A stretch of 64,000 bases of DNA from Adlercreutzia sp910585575. Its GTDB lineage: Bacteria > Actinomycetota > Coriobacteriia > Coriobacteriales > Eggerthellaceae. This document shows positions 51,721 through 59,984 of this stretch, in pieces. The stretch is from assembly GCF_951801035.1 (NCBI RefSeq), contig NZ_CATOKT010000003.1; one strand, given 5' to 3'. Under the pieces are notes generated by a model. That model was not told the origin of the DNA. It saw only the letters and a program-made list of their open reading frames with translations, and did not search any database. The first letter of the stretch is position 1, and each line of letters starts with the position of its first letter. A program made the position numbers and the translations under genes.

Positions 51721-52182
51721 ATGGGTCAGGGGGTAAGTCTGTGGACGGTGAGGGATATCGGGCGCGACGAGCGCGGGCAGTCGACCGTAGAGCTGGTTGT
51801 CGTGCTGCCGGTGGCCATTCTTGTAGCGGTGATTGTGGTGAACGCCCTCACTTTCTTCGGGCTGTGCGCCTCGTTCGATCAGGTGGTGCGTCAAAGCGTG
51901 TGCACGTACGGCGCCGCCCCCGATGCGGGGCGAGGTACGGCGGGGGTTTGTGCTCAGGTCAAGCAAGCGGCCGAGGAGGCGCTTGGAAAGGAGGCATCGG
52001 TGGAGGTGGTGCGGGCCGAGGGTTCGTTTCCGGGCTTGACGCGCTACCGGGCACGGCTCAGCTATCGGCCGTCGCTGTTCGGCTTGTCTTTGCGAAGCAG
52101 CCTATTCGGCATAGCGCTTCCTCCGCTTGTGCACGAGGTAGATATGGTGGTCGACGGCTATCGGCCGGGAATTCTGTTCTGA
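51721..52182 (+). CDS. TadE-like pseudopilin
   Basis: ATG 51721, after GTGAGGGG, gives 153 residues. A TTG at 51703 would add six. Class III motif DERGQSTVELVVVLPVAILVAVIV (residues about 16-39) with Glu at the right position, followed by a small extracytoplasmic domain (VRQSVCTYGAAP). It is the third TadE-type gene of the operon and starts 8 bases after the TadG-like gene. Confidence 0.82.
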   Translation: MGQGVSLWTVRDIGRDERGQSTVELVVVLPVAILVAVIVVNALTFFGLCASFDQVVRQSVCTYGAAPDAGRGTAGVCAQVKQAAEEALGKEASVEVVRAEGSFPGLTRYRARLSYRPSLFGLSLRSSLFGIALPPLVHEVDMVVDGYRPGILF

Positions 52183-52194
52183 GGAAGGGGAAGC

Positions 52195-52704
52195 ATGGTT
52201 GATAAAAAGCGCGCGCTGCGAGCGTGTCTCCTTGTAGCGCTTCTCTTTCTCGTGCTTGCGGGATGGGGGCAAGTTCAGACTGTGTCGGGTCCCGCGGCCC
52301 GGGCTCCTGCTTTGTCGGGCCGTGCCTTCGCCCTCGGTGCCCTAGAGGCTTCTCCAGAAGAAAGCTTCGACGGGTTGGCCAGTGCTCGAATGCGGGAGAA
52401 GCTCTCGTCTCGCGAAGTGCCGGCGTGGTTCGAGGAAGAGGTGCTCTCGCTCGAGGGCGAAGAAGAGGTGATGGCCGACGAATCGTGGTCGGTGGTGGGG
52501 TTTACGCGCGAGGGCTCCGCGGCAGAGGTGGCCGCCGAGGTGGCGTGTCAGTTGCGGCAGCATGGTTGGACGATGGTGGAAAGCGGGGTGGCGGGTAGCG
52601 CCACCGGTGTTAAGGAAGGGGGTCGATGCCAGTGGCTCTGGTTGAGTTGCACGGCGGTCGGCGAGGAGGTCAGCGTCGTCGTGCAGGTGTCTGGCGCGCC
52701 GTAG
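52195..52704 (+). CDS. Membrane-anchored hypothetical protein of the Tad operon
   Basis: 169 residues, GGAAGGGG upstream. A basic start and one membrane helix (about 9-25, ending LVLAGWGQ) look like an uncleaved anchor or an export signal without a lipobox Cys. The rest is acidic (EEEVLSLEGEEEVMAD) with a C-terminal part that may be a small alpha/beta fold (VACQLRQHGWTMVESG). I do not recognise it. It overlaps the next gene by 79 bases. Confidence 0.65.
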   Translation: MVDKKRALRACLLVALLFLVLAGWGQVQTVSGPAARAPALSGRAFALGALEASPEESFDGLASARMREKLSSREVPAWFEEEVLSLEGEEEVMADESWSVVGFTREGSAAEVAAEVACQLRQHGWTMVESGVAGSATGVKEGGRCQWLWLSCTAVGEEVSVVVQVSGAP

Positions 52705-53153
52705 CGGGAGCGCCGGCTCCCTTTGGGGGAACCTGGGAGGTGGCATACGGCCCGCTGGAGCGGTTGCGCGGCTTAGCCGGTCGTCCTGAAAGCAATGTGG
52801 TGCTGGCATTTCCCCGATGCCGCGATGTGCACACGTTCACTTTGCGACGCTGTATCGATGTGCTGTTCGTCGATGAGCTTGGCCGGGTGATTGAAGTGCA
52901 TCGACGGGTGAGACCGCGCTCGCGTTTGCGTTGCGATCGCGCGAAAGCCGTTGTGGAGCGTTTTGCTCGATCGGGGCCGTGGTTTCAGGTGGGCGACGTG
53001 GTGGGCGTGCCCGGGTGCCGCGAGTATCCGCGGGTACTGCGTGCGGGTGAAGTGGGTACCTGTCGGCTGATCACAGCCGAAAGCTTAGGACTGGGCCGTG
53101 CGCCGCGACGCAGGGCGAAGGGAGGCGGCCATGAAGAAGTGCCCCGCCTGTAG
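52626..53153 (+). CDS. DUF192 protein
   Basis: 175 residues. The ATG follows GGAAGGGGG, so it is chosen although 79 bases lie in the previous gene. The central part fits DUF192: CRDVHTFTLRRCIDVLFVDELGRVIEVHRRVRPRSRL. Normal members are small extracytoplasmic beta proteins, but here no signal peptide is seen and the N-terminal 40 residues are basic. DUF192 has no agreed function. Its presence inside a Tad operon suggests a role in pilus assembly or control. That is inference. Confidence 0.7.
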   Translation: MPVALVELHGGRRGGQRRRAGVWRAVAGAPAPFGGTWEVAYGPLERLRGLAGRPESNVVLAFPRCRDVHTFTLRRCIDVLFVDELGRVIEVHRRVRPRSRLRCDRAKAVVERFARSGPWFQVGDVVGVPGCREYPRVLRAGEVGTCRLITAESLGLGRAPRRRAKGGGHEEVPRL

Positions 53154-53556
53154 CACATGGCTTTTTGACGACATGGACTACTGTTTCAAGTGCCTGCAAA
53201 GTGTGGAGGAAAACGAGCGCGCCCCGCGTCCCGCGGTAGGGGAGGCCCCTGATGCGTGCGGTGCCGAAGACTATACCGTTCTTGTTTACCGCGAGAGCCA
53301 TCCTTTTGGCCGTGCTGGAGGAGAAAAGGAAACGCTGGATACCGCTCAGAGAGAAAAGGAGGTGTCGGATGCCGCCCAGTGGACGACGCTGTCTGTCGGC
53401 CCGGATGGCCCGTGGGAAAGCACCGAGACTGGGCACCCCGAGAGGGGCGACGTGGTGCTGCGTCTTATGATCGAAGTGCGTCGCGAGGGCGGCGCTCCTG
53501 AAGTTGCGAGGGTTCGAGGCGACCCGACGCCGCTCTATCCCACCATCTCTTCGTAG
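53131..53556 (+). CDS. Zinc-ribbon protein of the Tad operon
   Basis: ATG 53131 (AAGGGAGG upstream) gives 141 residues. The first 23 residues hold CxxC pairs (KKCPACSTWLFDDMDYCFKCL), a short zinc ribbon, followed by an acidic, low-complexity middle and a beta-like end (DVVLRLMIEVRREGG). It overlaps the DUF192 gene by 23 bases and the convergent ModE-like gene by 22. It is the last gene of the Tad operon and may be regulatory, but I do not recognise a family. Confidence 0.65.
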   Translation: MKKCPACSTWLFDDMDYCFKCLQSVEENERAPRPAVGEAPDACGAEDYTVLVYRESHPFGRAGGEKETLDTAQREKEVSDAAQWTTLSVGPDGPWESTETGHPERGDVVLRLMIEVRREGGAPEVARVRGDPTPLYPTISS

Positions 53557-53879
53557 AGGCGCTGGGCTTCGGCCGTCAGCTGCTCCTCAACGGCATGGTA
53601 GGCATCCAGCAGCTTGCTGCCCTCCTCGGTAAGGGACGAGCCGTGGGCGCCGTCGCGCAGCAGCAGCTGCATGCCCAAGGTTTCCTCGGCTTCCTTGATG
53701 ACGCGCCACGCCTTGCTGTAGGCCATGCGCATTTTCTTGGCTGCGGCATTGAGCGAGCCGTAGTCGCGCACGCCTTGGCAAAGCGCCGCGATGCCCGGTC
53801 CGAAAACCGACTTTTCGCTGGTCTGCGGGTTTTTGACAGAAAGACGGACGCTCAGTTCCAATGATTGAAGCTGTCCCAT
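53535..53879 (-). CDS. ModE-N-like winged helix regulator
   Basis: 114 residues. The LysR/ModE-type helix-turn-helix is clear (IAALCQGVRDYGSLNAAAKKMRMAYSKAWRVIKEAEETLG), with a wing LLLRDGAHGSSLTEEG and a C-terminal dimerisation helix. The molybdate-binding (TOBE) domain is absent, so it may sense something else or act as a partner protein. It lies downstream of thrC on the same strand, but no molybdenum transport genes are near. Confidence 0.75.
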   Translation of the reverse strand: MGQLQSLELSVRLSVKNPQTSEKSVFGPGIAALCQGVRDYGSLNAAAKKMRMAYSKAWRVIKEAEETLGMQLLLRDGAHGSSLTEEGSKLLDAYHAVEEQLTAEAQRLYEEMVG

Positions 53880-53941
53880 GATCCCCCTCCATTCGGTGGT
53901 GCGGGCCGCCCTTGAGCGGCCCGTTGCATGCTTGCGTGCGG

Positions 53942-55519
53942 TTATTGCTGGGCCAAGAAGGCGTCCGCAGCGTCTTCGATGGCGGGCACCGTGTTGTCGA
54001 TGACGTCGGTAAAGCGCACGGTCATGGTATCAAGTTCTGCCAGGCCGGCGGGAATGTCGTGCTTTCCTGTTTCCGTAGCGACAACCTGGTTGAGCTGGCA
54101 GCCGGTGAGCGCTTCCACGGTGGTGGGCAGCGGCGCGTGGGGTGCCAGCTGGTGCAGGGCGCGGTAGACGTTGTCACCGAACTTGGCCCAGTGGGCGGTA
54201 GAGGCCACCAGCACGGGGTTTTCGCCGCGCAGGTTCTGGGCTGCCGTGTAGGCAACGGCGGTGTGCGGGTCGAGGAGATAGTCGTGCTCGTCGAGCACCT
54301 GCTTGATGGTAGCCAGGCACGTGCCGTTGTCGACGGAATCGGCGCTGAAGTCCTCGCGCACGGCGCGGAAGGTGTCCTCGTCGATGCGGAAGCGCTGCTT
54401 CTCGTTCAGGTCGGCCATCCATTGGCTGATGGCCTCGGCGTTGCGGCCCGTGAGCTCGAAGAGCTGACGCTCGAGGTTGGAGGACACGAGAATGTCCATG
54501 GACGGGGAGGCGGTCAGGATGAACTCGCGGTCGGAGATGTCGTAGGTACCGGTGTTGATGAAGTCGGTCAGCACGCGATTGTCGTTGCTGGCGCACAGCA
54601 AGCGGCCGATGGGCGCGCCGATTTGCTTGGCGTACCAGGCCGCGAGAATGTTGCCGAAGTTGCCCGTGGGCACGCACACGTCGATTTCCTGCCCCGCTTC
54701 GATTTTGCCTTGGGCGACCAGCTCGGCGTAGCTGGAAAGGTAGTACACCACCTGCGGAAGGAGGCGCCCCCAGTTGATGGAGTTGGCGCTTGAGAGGGCG
54801 ATGTTGTGCTCGTCCTTGAGTTTCTGGGCGAAAGCTTCGTCTGAGAACGTTTTCTTCACGCCCGTTTGGCAGTCGTCGAAGTTGCCGCGCACGGCCCATA
54901 CCTGCACGTTGTCGCCCGTGGTGGTGACCATCTGCTTGCGCTGGATGTCGCTGACGCCGCCGTCGGGGAACAGAACCCCGATGGAAACGCCCTCGACGCC
55001 CTTGAAGCCCTCGAGGGCGGCCTTGCCCGTGTCGCCGGAGGTGGCGACAAGGATCATGAACTCGGGCAGATCCTCGCCGCGGTCGCGCAGCTCGGCGGCA
55101 CTGGCGGCGAAGAAGTGAGGCAGGCATTGCAGCGCCATGTCCTTGAAGGCGCTGGTGGGGCCATGCCACAATTCGAGGATGTGGGTGTTCTCGTCAAGCG
55201 AGGTGATGGGGCAGACGGCCTCGGTATCGAAGTTCGCTCCATAGGCGCGCTCCATCAGCTCGTCGATGAGCGCATCGGGCAGGTCGATGTTGAAAGCCTT
55301 GTAGACGGTGGCCGCTCGCTGGGCATAGGGCATTTGCGCGAGATCGACGATTTCCTCCACCGTCAGCGAAGGAAGCTCCTGGGGCACGTAAAGGCCACCG
55401 CCCTGGGCCAGGCCGTCCACGACGGCCTGGGTGAAGGGCACGGGTGTTTCAACGGCTCCGCGCGTGTCAACATAACGGTTCGCGCCAAAGGCGGCGGCGC
55501 GATCGACAGAGTGCGACAT
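53942..55519 (-). CDS. thrC: Threonine synthase
   Basis: 525 residues, the length of the longer thrC form. PLP-dependent conversion of O-phosphohomoserine to threonine. Landmarks: N-terminal NRYVDTRG, LELWHGPTSAFKDMALQ with the PLP Lys, LVATSGDTGKAALEGF, NSINWGRLLPQVVYY, and VPTGNFGNILAAWYAK for phosphate binding. Monocistronic or with the ModE-like gene downstream. A TATACT -10 lies about 40 bases before the ATG on this strand. Confidence 0.93.
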   Translation of the reverse strand: MSHSVDRAAAFGANRYVDTRGAVETPVPFTQAVVDGLAQGGGLYVPQELPSLTVEEIVDLAQMPYAQRAATVYKAFNIDLPDALIDELMERAYGANFDTEAVCPITSLDENTHILELWHGPTSAFKDMALQCLPHFFAASAAELRDRGEDLPEFMILVATSGDTGKAALEGFKGVEGVSIGVLFPDGGVSDIQRKQMVTTTGDNVQVWAVRGNFDDCQTGVKKTFSDEAFAQKLKDEHNIALSSANSINWGRLLPQVVYYLSSYAELVAQGKIEAGQEIDVCVPTGNFGNILAAWYAKQIGAPIGRLLCASNDNRVLTDFINTGTYDISDREFILTASPSMDILVSSNLERQLFELTGRNAEAISQWMADLNEKQRFRIDEDTFRAVREDFSADSVDNGTCLATIKQVLDEHDYLLDPHTAVAYTAAQNLRGENPVLVASTAHWAKFGDNVYRALHQLAPHAPLPTTVEALTGCQLNQVVATETGKHDIPAGLAELDTMTVRFTDVIDNTVPAIEDAADAFLAQQ

Positions 55520-55699
55520 GGTTCATCTTTCTCATAGGTAATAGCTGGGAAAAGTATACTATGCCGCGCTCTTGGTTGCGCCGTCGCACCACAAAGACCC
55601 CACTGAGTGGCGAAATGGTTGGGAGTTGCTGTCGCGAAGGCAACGCTCGACAACGTTTTTTCTCCGCTCCCAAAAAAGTTAACTCGGGGGTACTCATTC

Positions 55700-55748
55700 T
55701 GTTAGCTTTGGTTTACAATACTCAGTTGCATGCAGCTAACAATGTTAG
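55700..55748 (+). promoter_or_regulatory. feoA promoter with metalloregulator-type palindromes
   Basis: TACAAT (55714-55719) is the likely -10. It lies between TGTTAGC (55700-55706) and GCTAACA (55735-55741), a perfect inverted repeat. CTAAC-AAT-GTTAG (55736-55748) overlaps the ribosome site. The GTTAG/CTAAC core also occurs before feoB. It is a probable binding site of the DtxR/MntR-type regulator at 59522. Confidence 0.55.
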
Positions 55749-55756
55749 GAGTCATT

Positions 55757-56035
55757 ATGAGCAATGCGATGGTTATGGAAGGTGTCCGCAGCCAGGCCTG
55801 CGCGGGCCCGTCGTGCCAGCCGATGCCGCTGACCTTTTTGAAAAGCGGTGATACTGCTCAAGTTACCCGGGTGCGGGGAAAGGGCGAGGTGCATCACCAC
55901 CTGGAGAACCTTGGGTTCGTTGCCGGTGCGTCGGTGTCCGTCGTTTCCGAGCAGGCGGGAAACTTCATTGTGGCGGTCAAGGGTGCGCAAGTGGCCCTCG
56001 ATCGATCGGTGGCCTCTAAGATCATCGTCTCTTAG
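55757..56035 (+). CDS. feoA: FeoA-type protein, first copy
   Basis: ATG 55757 (TTAGGAG upstream) gives 92 residues. The 25-residue N-terminal stretch with two Cys (SQACAGPSCQPM) precedes a FeoA SH3-like fold: MPLTFLKSGDTAQVTRVRGKGEVHHHLENLGFVAGASVSVV. FeoA assists the ferrous-iron transporter FeoB. This copy has an N-terminal extension with Cys that the second copy lacks. It is the first gene of the iron locus. Confidence 0.85.
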   Translation: MSNAMVMEGVRSQACAGPSCQPMPLTFLKSGDTAQVTRVRGKGEVHHHLENLGFVAGASVSVVSEQAGNFIVAVKGAQVALDRSVASKIIVS

Positions 56036-56202
56036 CACCACCAAGATCCCGAATGGCCGTCGGGCAGGCGACGCGCGTGTGGGCGCTGCGCCGCCAAAGA
56101 CGGAGTTCGAGACGACGTGAGTCCGAGCGCTGTGTCGTCGTTGTGGGACCGCTGGTTGGTAGACTCCGAGCGGAAGTTCACTGAGGAAAGAAAGGAAACT
56201 CC

Positions 56203-56433
56203 ATGGCAGAGGATAAAACCCTGCGCGATGTGCCGGTAGGGGATACCGTCACGGTTCGTCGCCTGGTGGGAGAGGGCGCGGTGAAGCGTCGCATCATGGA
56301 CATGGGCCTGACCAAGGGCACCGAAGTGCATGTGCACAAGGTGGCGCCCCTAGGCGATCCCATCGAAGTGACCGTGCGCGGCTTCGAGCTCTCGCTGCGC
56401 AAGGACGAGGCCGAGCACGTGCTGGTGTCCTAG
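56203..56433 (+). CDS. feoA: FeoA-type protein, second copy
   Basis: 76 residues, AAGGAAAC upstream. A compact FeoA domain: TLRDVPVGDTVTVRRLVGEGAVKRRIMDMGLTKGTEVHV, ending VLVS. The MDMGL turn is the canonical FeoA LGL-type motif. It lies 167 bases after the first copy and 201 before feoB. Two FeoA proteins beside one FeoB are common in anaerobes, where they may have separate roles. Confidence 0.87.
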   Translation: MAEDKTLRDVPVGDTVTVRRLVGEGAVKRRIMDMGLTKGTEVHVHKVAPLGDPIEVTVRGFELSLRKDEAEHVLVS

Positions 56434-56539
56434 CGGAATGAGCGTTCGAGCAGCTCAGGCGGCTCGAACAACGACCGAGCCAGGCGGTGTGACCGCTGCG
56501 GCTTGGCCCTGCGCTTCGGCGCATTTTTTCTCCCAACCA

Positions 56540-56555
56540 GTTAGTTTGAACTAAC
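56540..56555 (+). promoter_or_regulatory. Palindromic operator before feoB
   Basis: GTTAGTT-TG-AACTAAC, a perfect 16-base palindrome of the type bound by DtxR-family iron or manganese repressors. It lies 95 bases upstream of the feoB start. Confidence 0.6.
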
Positions 56556-56634
56556 TTTTGGCCAGGCGGCGCTTGGAAGGGCGCCTTGAGAGAGACTTTG
56601 GCCGAGAAGGAACATGGAAAAGGAAAGGCTGATC

Positions 56635-59160
56635 ATGGCAATTAACATCGCCCTTGCCGGCAACCCCAATTGCGGCAAGACGACCATGTTCAACGATCTG
56701 ACCGGTGCGAACCAGTATGTGGGCAACTGGCCCGGCGTGACCGTTGAAAAGAAGGAAGGCAAGTATCGCGGCAACAAGGACGTGACCATCACGGACCTGC
56801 CCGGCGTGTACTCGCTGTCCCCCTACACCCCCGAGGAAATCGTCACTCGCGATTACCTGATGAGCGGCAAGCCCGACGTGGTGATCAACTTGGTGGACGC
56901 TACCAATTTGGAGCGCAACCTGTACCTGACGACCCAGATCATCGACCTGGGCATTCCGACGGTCATCGCCCTGAACATGATGGACTTGGTGGAGAAGAAC
57001 GGCGACAACATCAATGTGGCCGAGCTGTCCCGCCGTCTGGGCTGTCCCGTGGTGGAGACCTCGGCGCTGAAGGGCCGCGGCATGGACAAGCTGCTGGAAA
57101 CCGCTCAGGCCGAGGCCGCCAAGGGCGTCGCCCCCGCCACCGAGGTGGGCTTCAGCCAGCCGGTCGAGGAGGCCCTGGCCAAGGTGATCGACATCGCCGG
57201 CCCCGCCATCAGCGGCCGCCATGCTCGCTGGTACGCCATCAAGCTGCTCGAGGGCGAGCAGATGACCGAAGAGAAGCTGAACCTCCCGGCTGCTCAGATG
57301 TCCAAGATTGCCGCCGTGCGCGACGAGCTGGAGAACGCCGAGGACGACGATATCGAGTCCATCATCACCAACGAGCGCTACGACGCCATCTCCGACGTGT
57401 GCGCCGAGAGCGTGAAGAAGTCGCCCAAGGCCATGACCGCCACGCAGAAAATCGACCGCATTGTGACGAACCGCATCCTCGGTATCCCGATCTTCATCGT
57501 GATCATGTTCTTCGTGTACTTCATCTCGGTGTCCACGGTGGGCACCTATGTGACCGACTGGGCCAACGACGGCCTGTTCGGCGACGGCTGGCTGTACACC
57601 AACACCGAGGCCTACGAGGGCGACGTGGAGGAGTACGAGGGCTACCAGGCTCAGATCGATGCCTATCTGGAGGCTGCAGAGGCCGACGGTCTGGACGTGG
57701 AGGGCTTCACGGCCGCCCTGGAGGCCGAAGAGCCGACAGTCGAGGACGAAGAGGCCATCGAGAACTTCATGTACGCCGCCGACAGCGCCGGCGTCGTGGG
57801 CGAGATGGAGGTGGAAGAGGACGATGGCGCGGTGACCACCGAGGCCGTCGACTCCGCTGCCTTCGCCCAGGCCCTGGAGGCCGAAGAGCCCGATCCGGCC
57901 GATTACGGCTTCTACCATGTGGGCGTTCCCGTGGTGGTGGGCGGCTGGCTGGAAGCCATCGACGCCGCTCCGTGGGTGCAGTCGCTCATCCTTGACGGCA
58001 TCATCGCCGGCGTGGGCGCCGTGCTCGGCTTCATCCCGCAGCTGATCGTGCTGTTCATTCTGCTCGGCTTCTTGGAAGGCTGCGGCTACATGGCTCGCGT
58101 CGCCTTCATCATGGACCGCGTGTTCCGTCGCTTCGGCCTGTCCGGCAAGTCCTTCATTCCCATGCTCATCGCCTCGGGCTGCGGCGTGCCCGCCGTTATG
58201 GCCACGAAGACCATTGAGAACGAGAAGGATCGTCGCATGACCATCATGACCACCACGATGATTCCCTGCGGCGCGAAGCTGCCCATCATCGCCCTGGTCT
58301 TCGGTGCGCTGGCCGGCGGCGACTACGAGAACACGTGGTGGGTGGCTCCGCTGTTTTACTTCCTGGGCCTGTTCGCCATTATCGTGTCCTGCATTATCCT
58401 GAAGAAGTTCAAGTCCTTCGCCGGCGAGGTGGCCCCCTTCATCATGGAGCTGCCGCAGTACCACCTGCCGACGGTGAAGAACGTGCTGCTGTCCATGTGG
58501 GAGCGCGTGAAGAGCTACGCGGTGAAAGCCGGTACCATCATCTTCATCTCCTCGATGGTCATTTGGTTCCTGCTGAACTTCGGCGTGTACGATGGCCAGT
58601 TCGGCCTGCTTGACCCCGAGATGGACGATTACATCCAGTACTCCATCATGGCCGGTCTGGGTAACGCCCTGGCCTGGATCTTCGCGCCGCTGGGCTTTGG
58701 CAACTGGGAGTCTGCCGTTACCTCCATCACCGGCCTGGTGGCTAAGGAGAACGTGATTTCCACGGTGGGCATCATCACGAGCCTGGGCGACGAGATTGGC
58801 GAGACCGACCCGTCCCTGTGGATGTCCTTCAGCGCCATGCTGGGTGGCTCTACGGCAGCCATCATGGCCTTCTGCGCCTTCAACTTGCTGTGCGCCCCCT
58901 GCTTCGCTGCCATCGGCGCCATCCGTCGCCAGATGATGAGCGCCAAGTGGACTTGGGCCGCCGTGGGCTACATGTGCGCCTTCGCCTGGTGCGTCGGTCT
59001 GATGATCTACCAGTTCGTGGGCTTGGCTACCGGCGAAGTGGCCCTCAACCCCTTCACGGCCGTGGCCGTGGTGGTGGCCGCCGGCATGCTGTTCCTCATC
59101 TTCCGTCCCGCTGCTAAGCCGAAGAACGCTCAGCTGGAGACGGCGACCAACAACGCCTAA
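56635..59160 (+). CDS. feoB: Ferrous iron transporter FeoB
   Basis: ATG 56635 (AAAGG at spacing 6) is preferred to ATG 56614, whose AAGGA is too near; it gives 841 residues. N-terminal G domain: P-loop GNPNCGKTTMFN (residues 8-19), GVTVEKKEG (G2), DLPGVYSL (G3), ALNMMDL (G4). Then a helical GDI domain and two Gate regions with LGFLEGCGYMARVAF and SGCGVPAVMATK. Between the first membrane helix (284-305) and VGGWLEAIDAAPW there is a strongly acidic insert (about 320-425, Glu/Asp/Ala-rich) on the outer face that most FeoB lack. It moves Fe2+ across the membrane. Confidence 0.95.
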   Translation: MAINIALAGNPNCGKTTMFNDLTGANQYVGNWPGVTVEKKEGKYRGNKDVTITDLPGVYSLSPYTPEEIVTRDYLMSGKPDVVINLVDATNLERNLYLTTQIIDLGIPTVIALNMMDLVEKNGDNINVAELSRRLGCPVVETSALKGRGMDKLLETAQAEAAKGVAPATEVGFSQPVEEALAKVIDIAGPAISGRHARWYAIKLLEGEQMTEEKLNLPAAQMSKIAAVRDELENAEDDDIESIITNERYDAISDVCAESVKKSPKAMTATQKIDRIVTNRILGIPIFIVIMFFVYFISVSTVGTYVTDWANDGLFGDGWLYTNTEAYEGDVEEYEGYQAQIDAYLEAAEADGLDVEGFTAALEAEEPTVEDEEAIENFMYAADSAGVVGEMEVEEDDGAVTTEAVDSAAFAQALEAEEPDPADYGFYHVGVPVVVGGWLEAIDAAPWVQSLILDGIIAGVGAVLGFIPQLIVLFILLGFLEGCGYMARVAFIMDRVFRRFGLSGKSFIPMLIASGCGVPAVMATKTIENEKDRRMTIMTTTMIPCGAKLPIIALVFGALAGGDYENTWWVAPLFYFLGLFAIIVSCIILKKFKSFAGEVAPFIMELPQYHLPTVKNVLLSMWERVKSYAVKAGTIIFISSMVIWFLLNFGVYDGQFGLLDPEMDDYIQYSIMAGLGNALAWIFAPLGFGNWESAVTSITGLVAKENVISTVGIITSLGDEIGETDPSLWMSFSAMLGGSTAAIMAFCAFNLLCAPCFAAIGAIRRQMMSAKWTWAAVGYMCAFAWCVGLMIYQFVGLATGEVALNPFTAVAVVVAAGMLFLIFRPAAKPKNAQLETATNNA

Positions 59161-59169
59161 GGAGTTTCC

Positions 59170-59403
59170 ATGCAAGATCTTGGCTTGAACGCATCCACGG
59201 TCATTCTGCTGATCATCATCTTGGCTCTGGCCGTCTTGGCCATCCGTCGCATGACCCATCGCGGGCTGTGCGACTGCGGGGGCGACTGCGACGAGGGCTC
59301 GTGCCGCGGCTGCTCAAGCTGCTCGGCCGTTGACGATATGGTGAAGTCCATGGACGAGGCGGCCAAGAAAGCTTGCTGCTGCGAGAAGGAGAAGGGTCGC
59401 TAA
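59170..59403 (+). CDS. FeoB-associated Cys-rich membrane protein
   Basis: 77 residues starting 9 bases after feoB. One N-terminal membrane helix (about 9-26), then a cytoplasmic Cys-rich tail: LCDCGGDCDEGSCRGCSSC, later ACCCEKE. This is the FeoB_associated family (small proteins next to feoB with Cys clusters), thought to help the transporter or bind metal. A terminator follows. Confidence 0.88.
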   Translation: MQDLGLNASTVILLIIILALAVLAIRRMTHRGLCDCGGDCDEGSCRGCSSCSAVDDMVKSMDEAAKKACCCEKEKGR

Positions 59404-59436
59404 CTGCCCTTTTGCCGCTCGGCGAAGACTCTATGG

Positions 59437-59475
59437 AACGAGGCTCGGAATTCATTTTCCGAGCCTCGTTTTTTC
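59437..59475 (+). terminator. Terminator of the feo operon
   Basis: AACGAGGCTCGGAA (59437-59450) pairs perfectly with TTCCGAGCCTCGTT (59457-59470), followed by a T-run. Confidence 0.92.
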
Positions 59476-59521
59476 ATGGGAACGTGCTACTATGAACAGA
59501 TCATCTGGATAGGAGCGTACC

Positions 59522-59902
59522 GTGGTGAAAACATCCATGTCTCATGAGGACTACCTTGAGGCCATCGTCATGCTGGGCGGCACGAACACCGTGCCCGTTC
59601 GGTCGGTTGATGTGGCGAACAAGCTGGGTGTTTCCAAGGCCTCGGTGAACAAGGCCGTCTCGGCGCTGAAAGAGCAGCAGCTGGCTGTGCAGCCCCATTA
59701 CGGCGACATCACCCTGACCGACGCCGGCTATGCCTACGGGCAGTCGGTGCTCGATCGCCACCACCTGCTCTCCGAGTTCCTCACCAAGGCCGTGGGTATC
59801 GACCCCGAAGTGGCCGAGGTGGAGGCTTGCCAGATGGAGCACGCCATCAGCGATGAATCTTTTGAGAAGTGGGAGGCCTTCGTAAAAAGCCTCAACCTTT
59901 GA
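59522..59902 (+). CDS. DtxR/MntR-family metalloregulator
   Basis: 126 residues from a GTG, with AGGAG upstream. An ATG at 59537 is the alternative. N-terminal winged helix: MSHEDYLEAIVMLG, VRSVDVANKLGVSKASVNKAVSALKEQQL, ITLTDAGYAYG. C-terminal dimerisation helix with the metal-binding part: LDRHHLLSEFLTKAVG, EVEACQMEHAIS, including the His/Glu/Cys ligands expected. There is no SH3 domain, as in the short MntR-type members. The gene is next to the feo operon and the GTTAG/CTAAC palindromes fit its site type. Confidence 0.88.
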   Translation: MVKTSMSHEDYLEAIVMLGGTNTVPVRSVDVANKLGVSKASVNKAVSALKEQQLAVQPHYGDITLTDAGYAYGQSVLDRHHLLSEFLTKAVGIDPEVAEVEACQMEHAISDESFEKWEAFVKSLNL

Positions 59903-59984
59903 TAAAGCGGGGCTCGCCCCGCCTTTGCTTTCGGCTCGCTACTACCGCACTAGAAACACACCACGGCAGCGAAAGGAACCTTCT

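Noticed and set aside
42802..53556. tRNA-Val as an attachment site for a Tad genomic island
   Set aside because: No integrase gene and no repeat of the tRNA 3' end at the far side of the Tad genes were seen.
56551..59259. 902-codon frame opposite feoB
   Set aside because: His/Gly/Leu-rich shadow frame. feoB has all family motifs on the plus strand.
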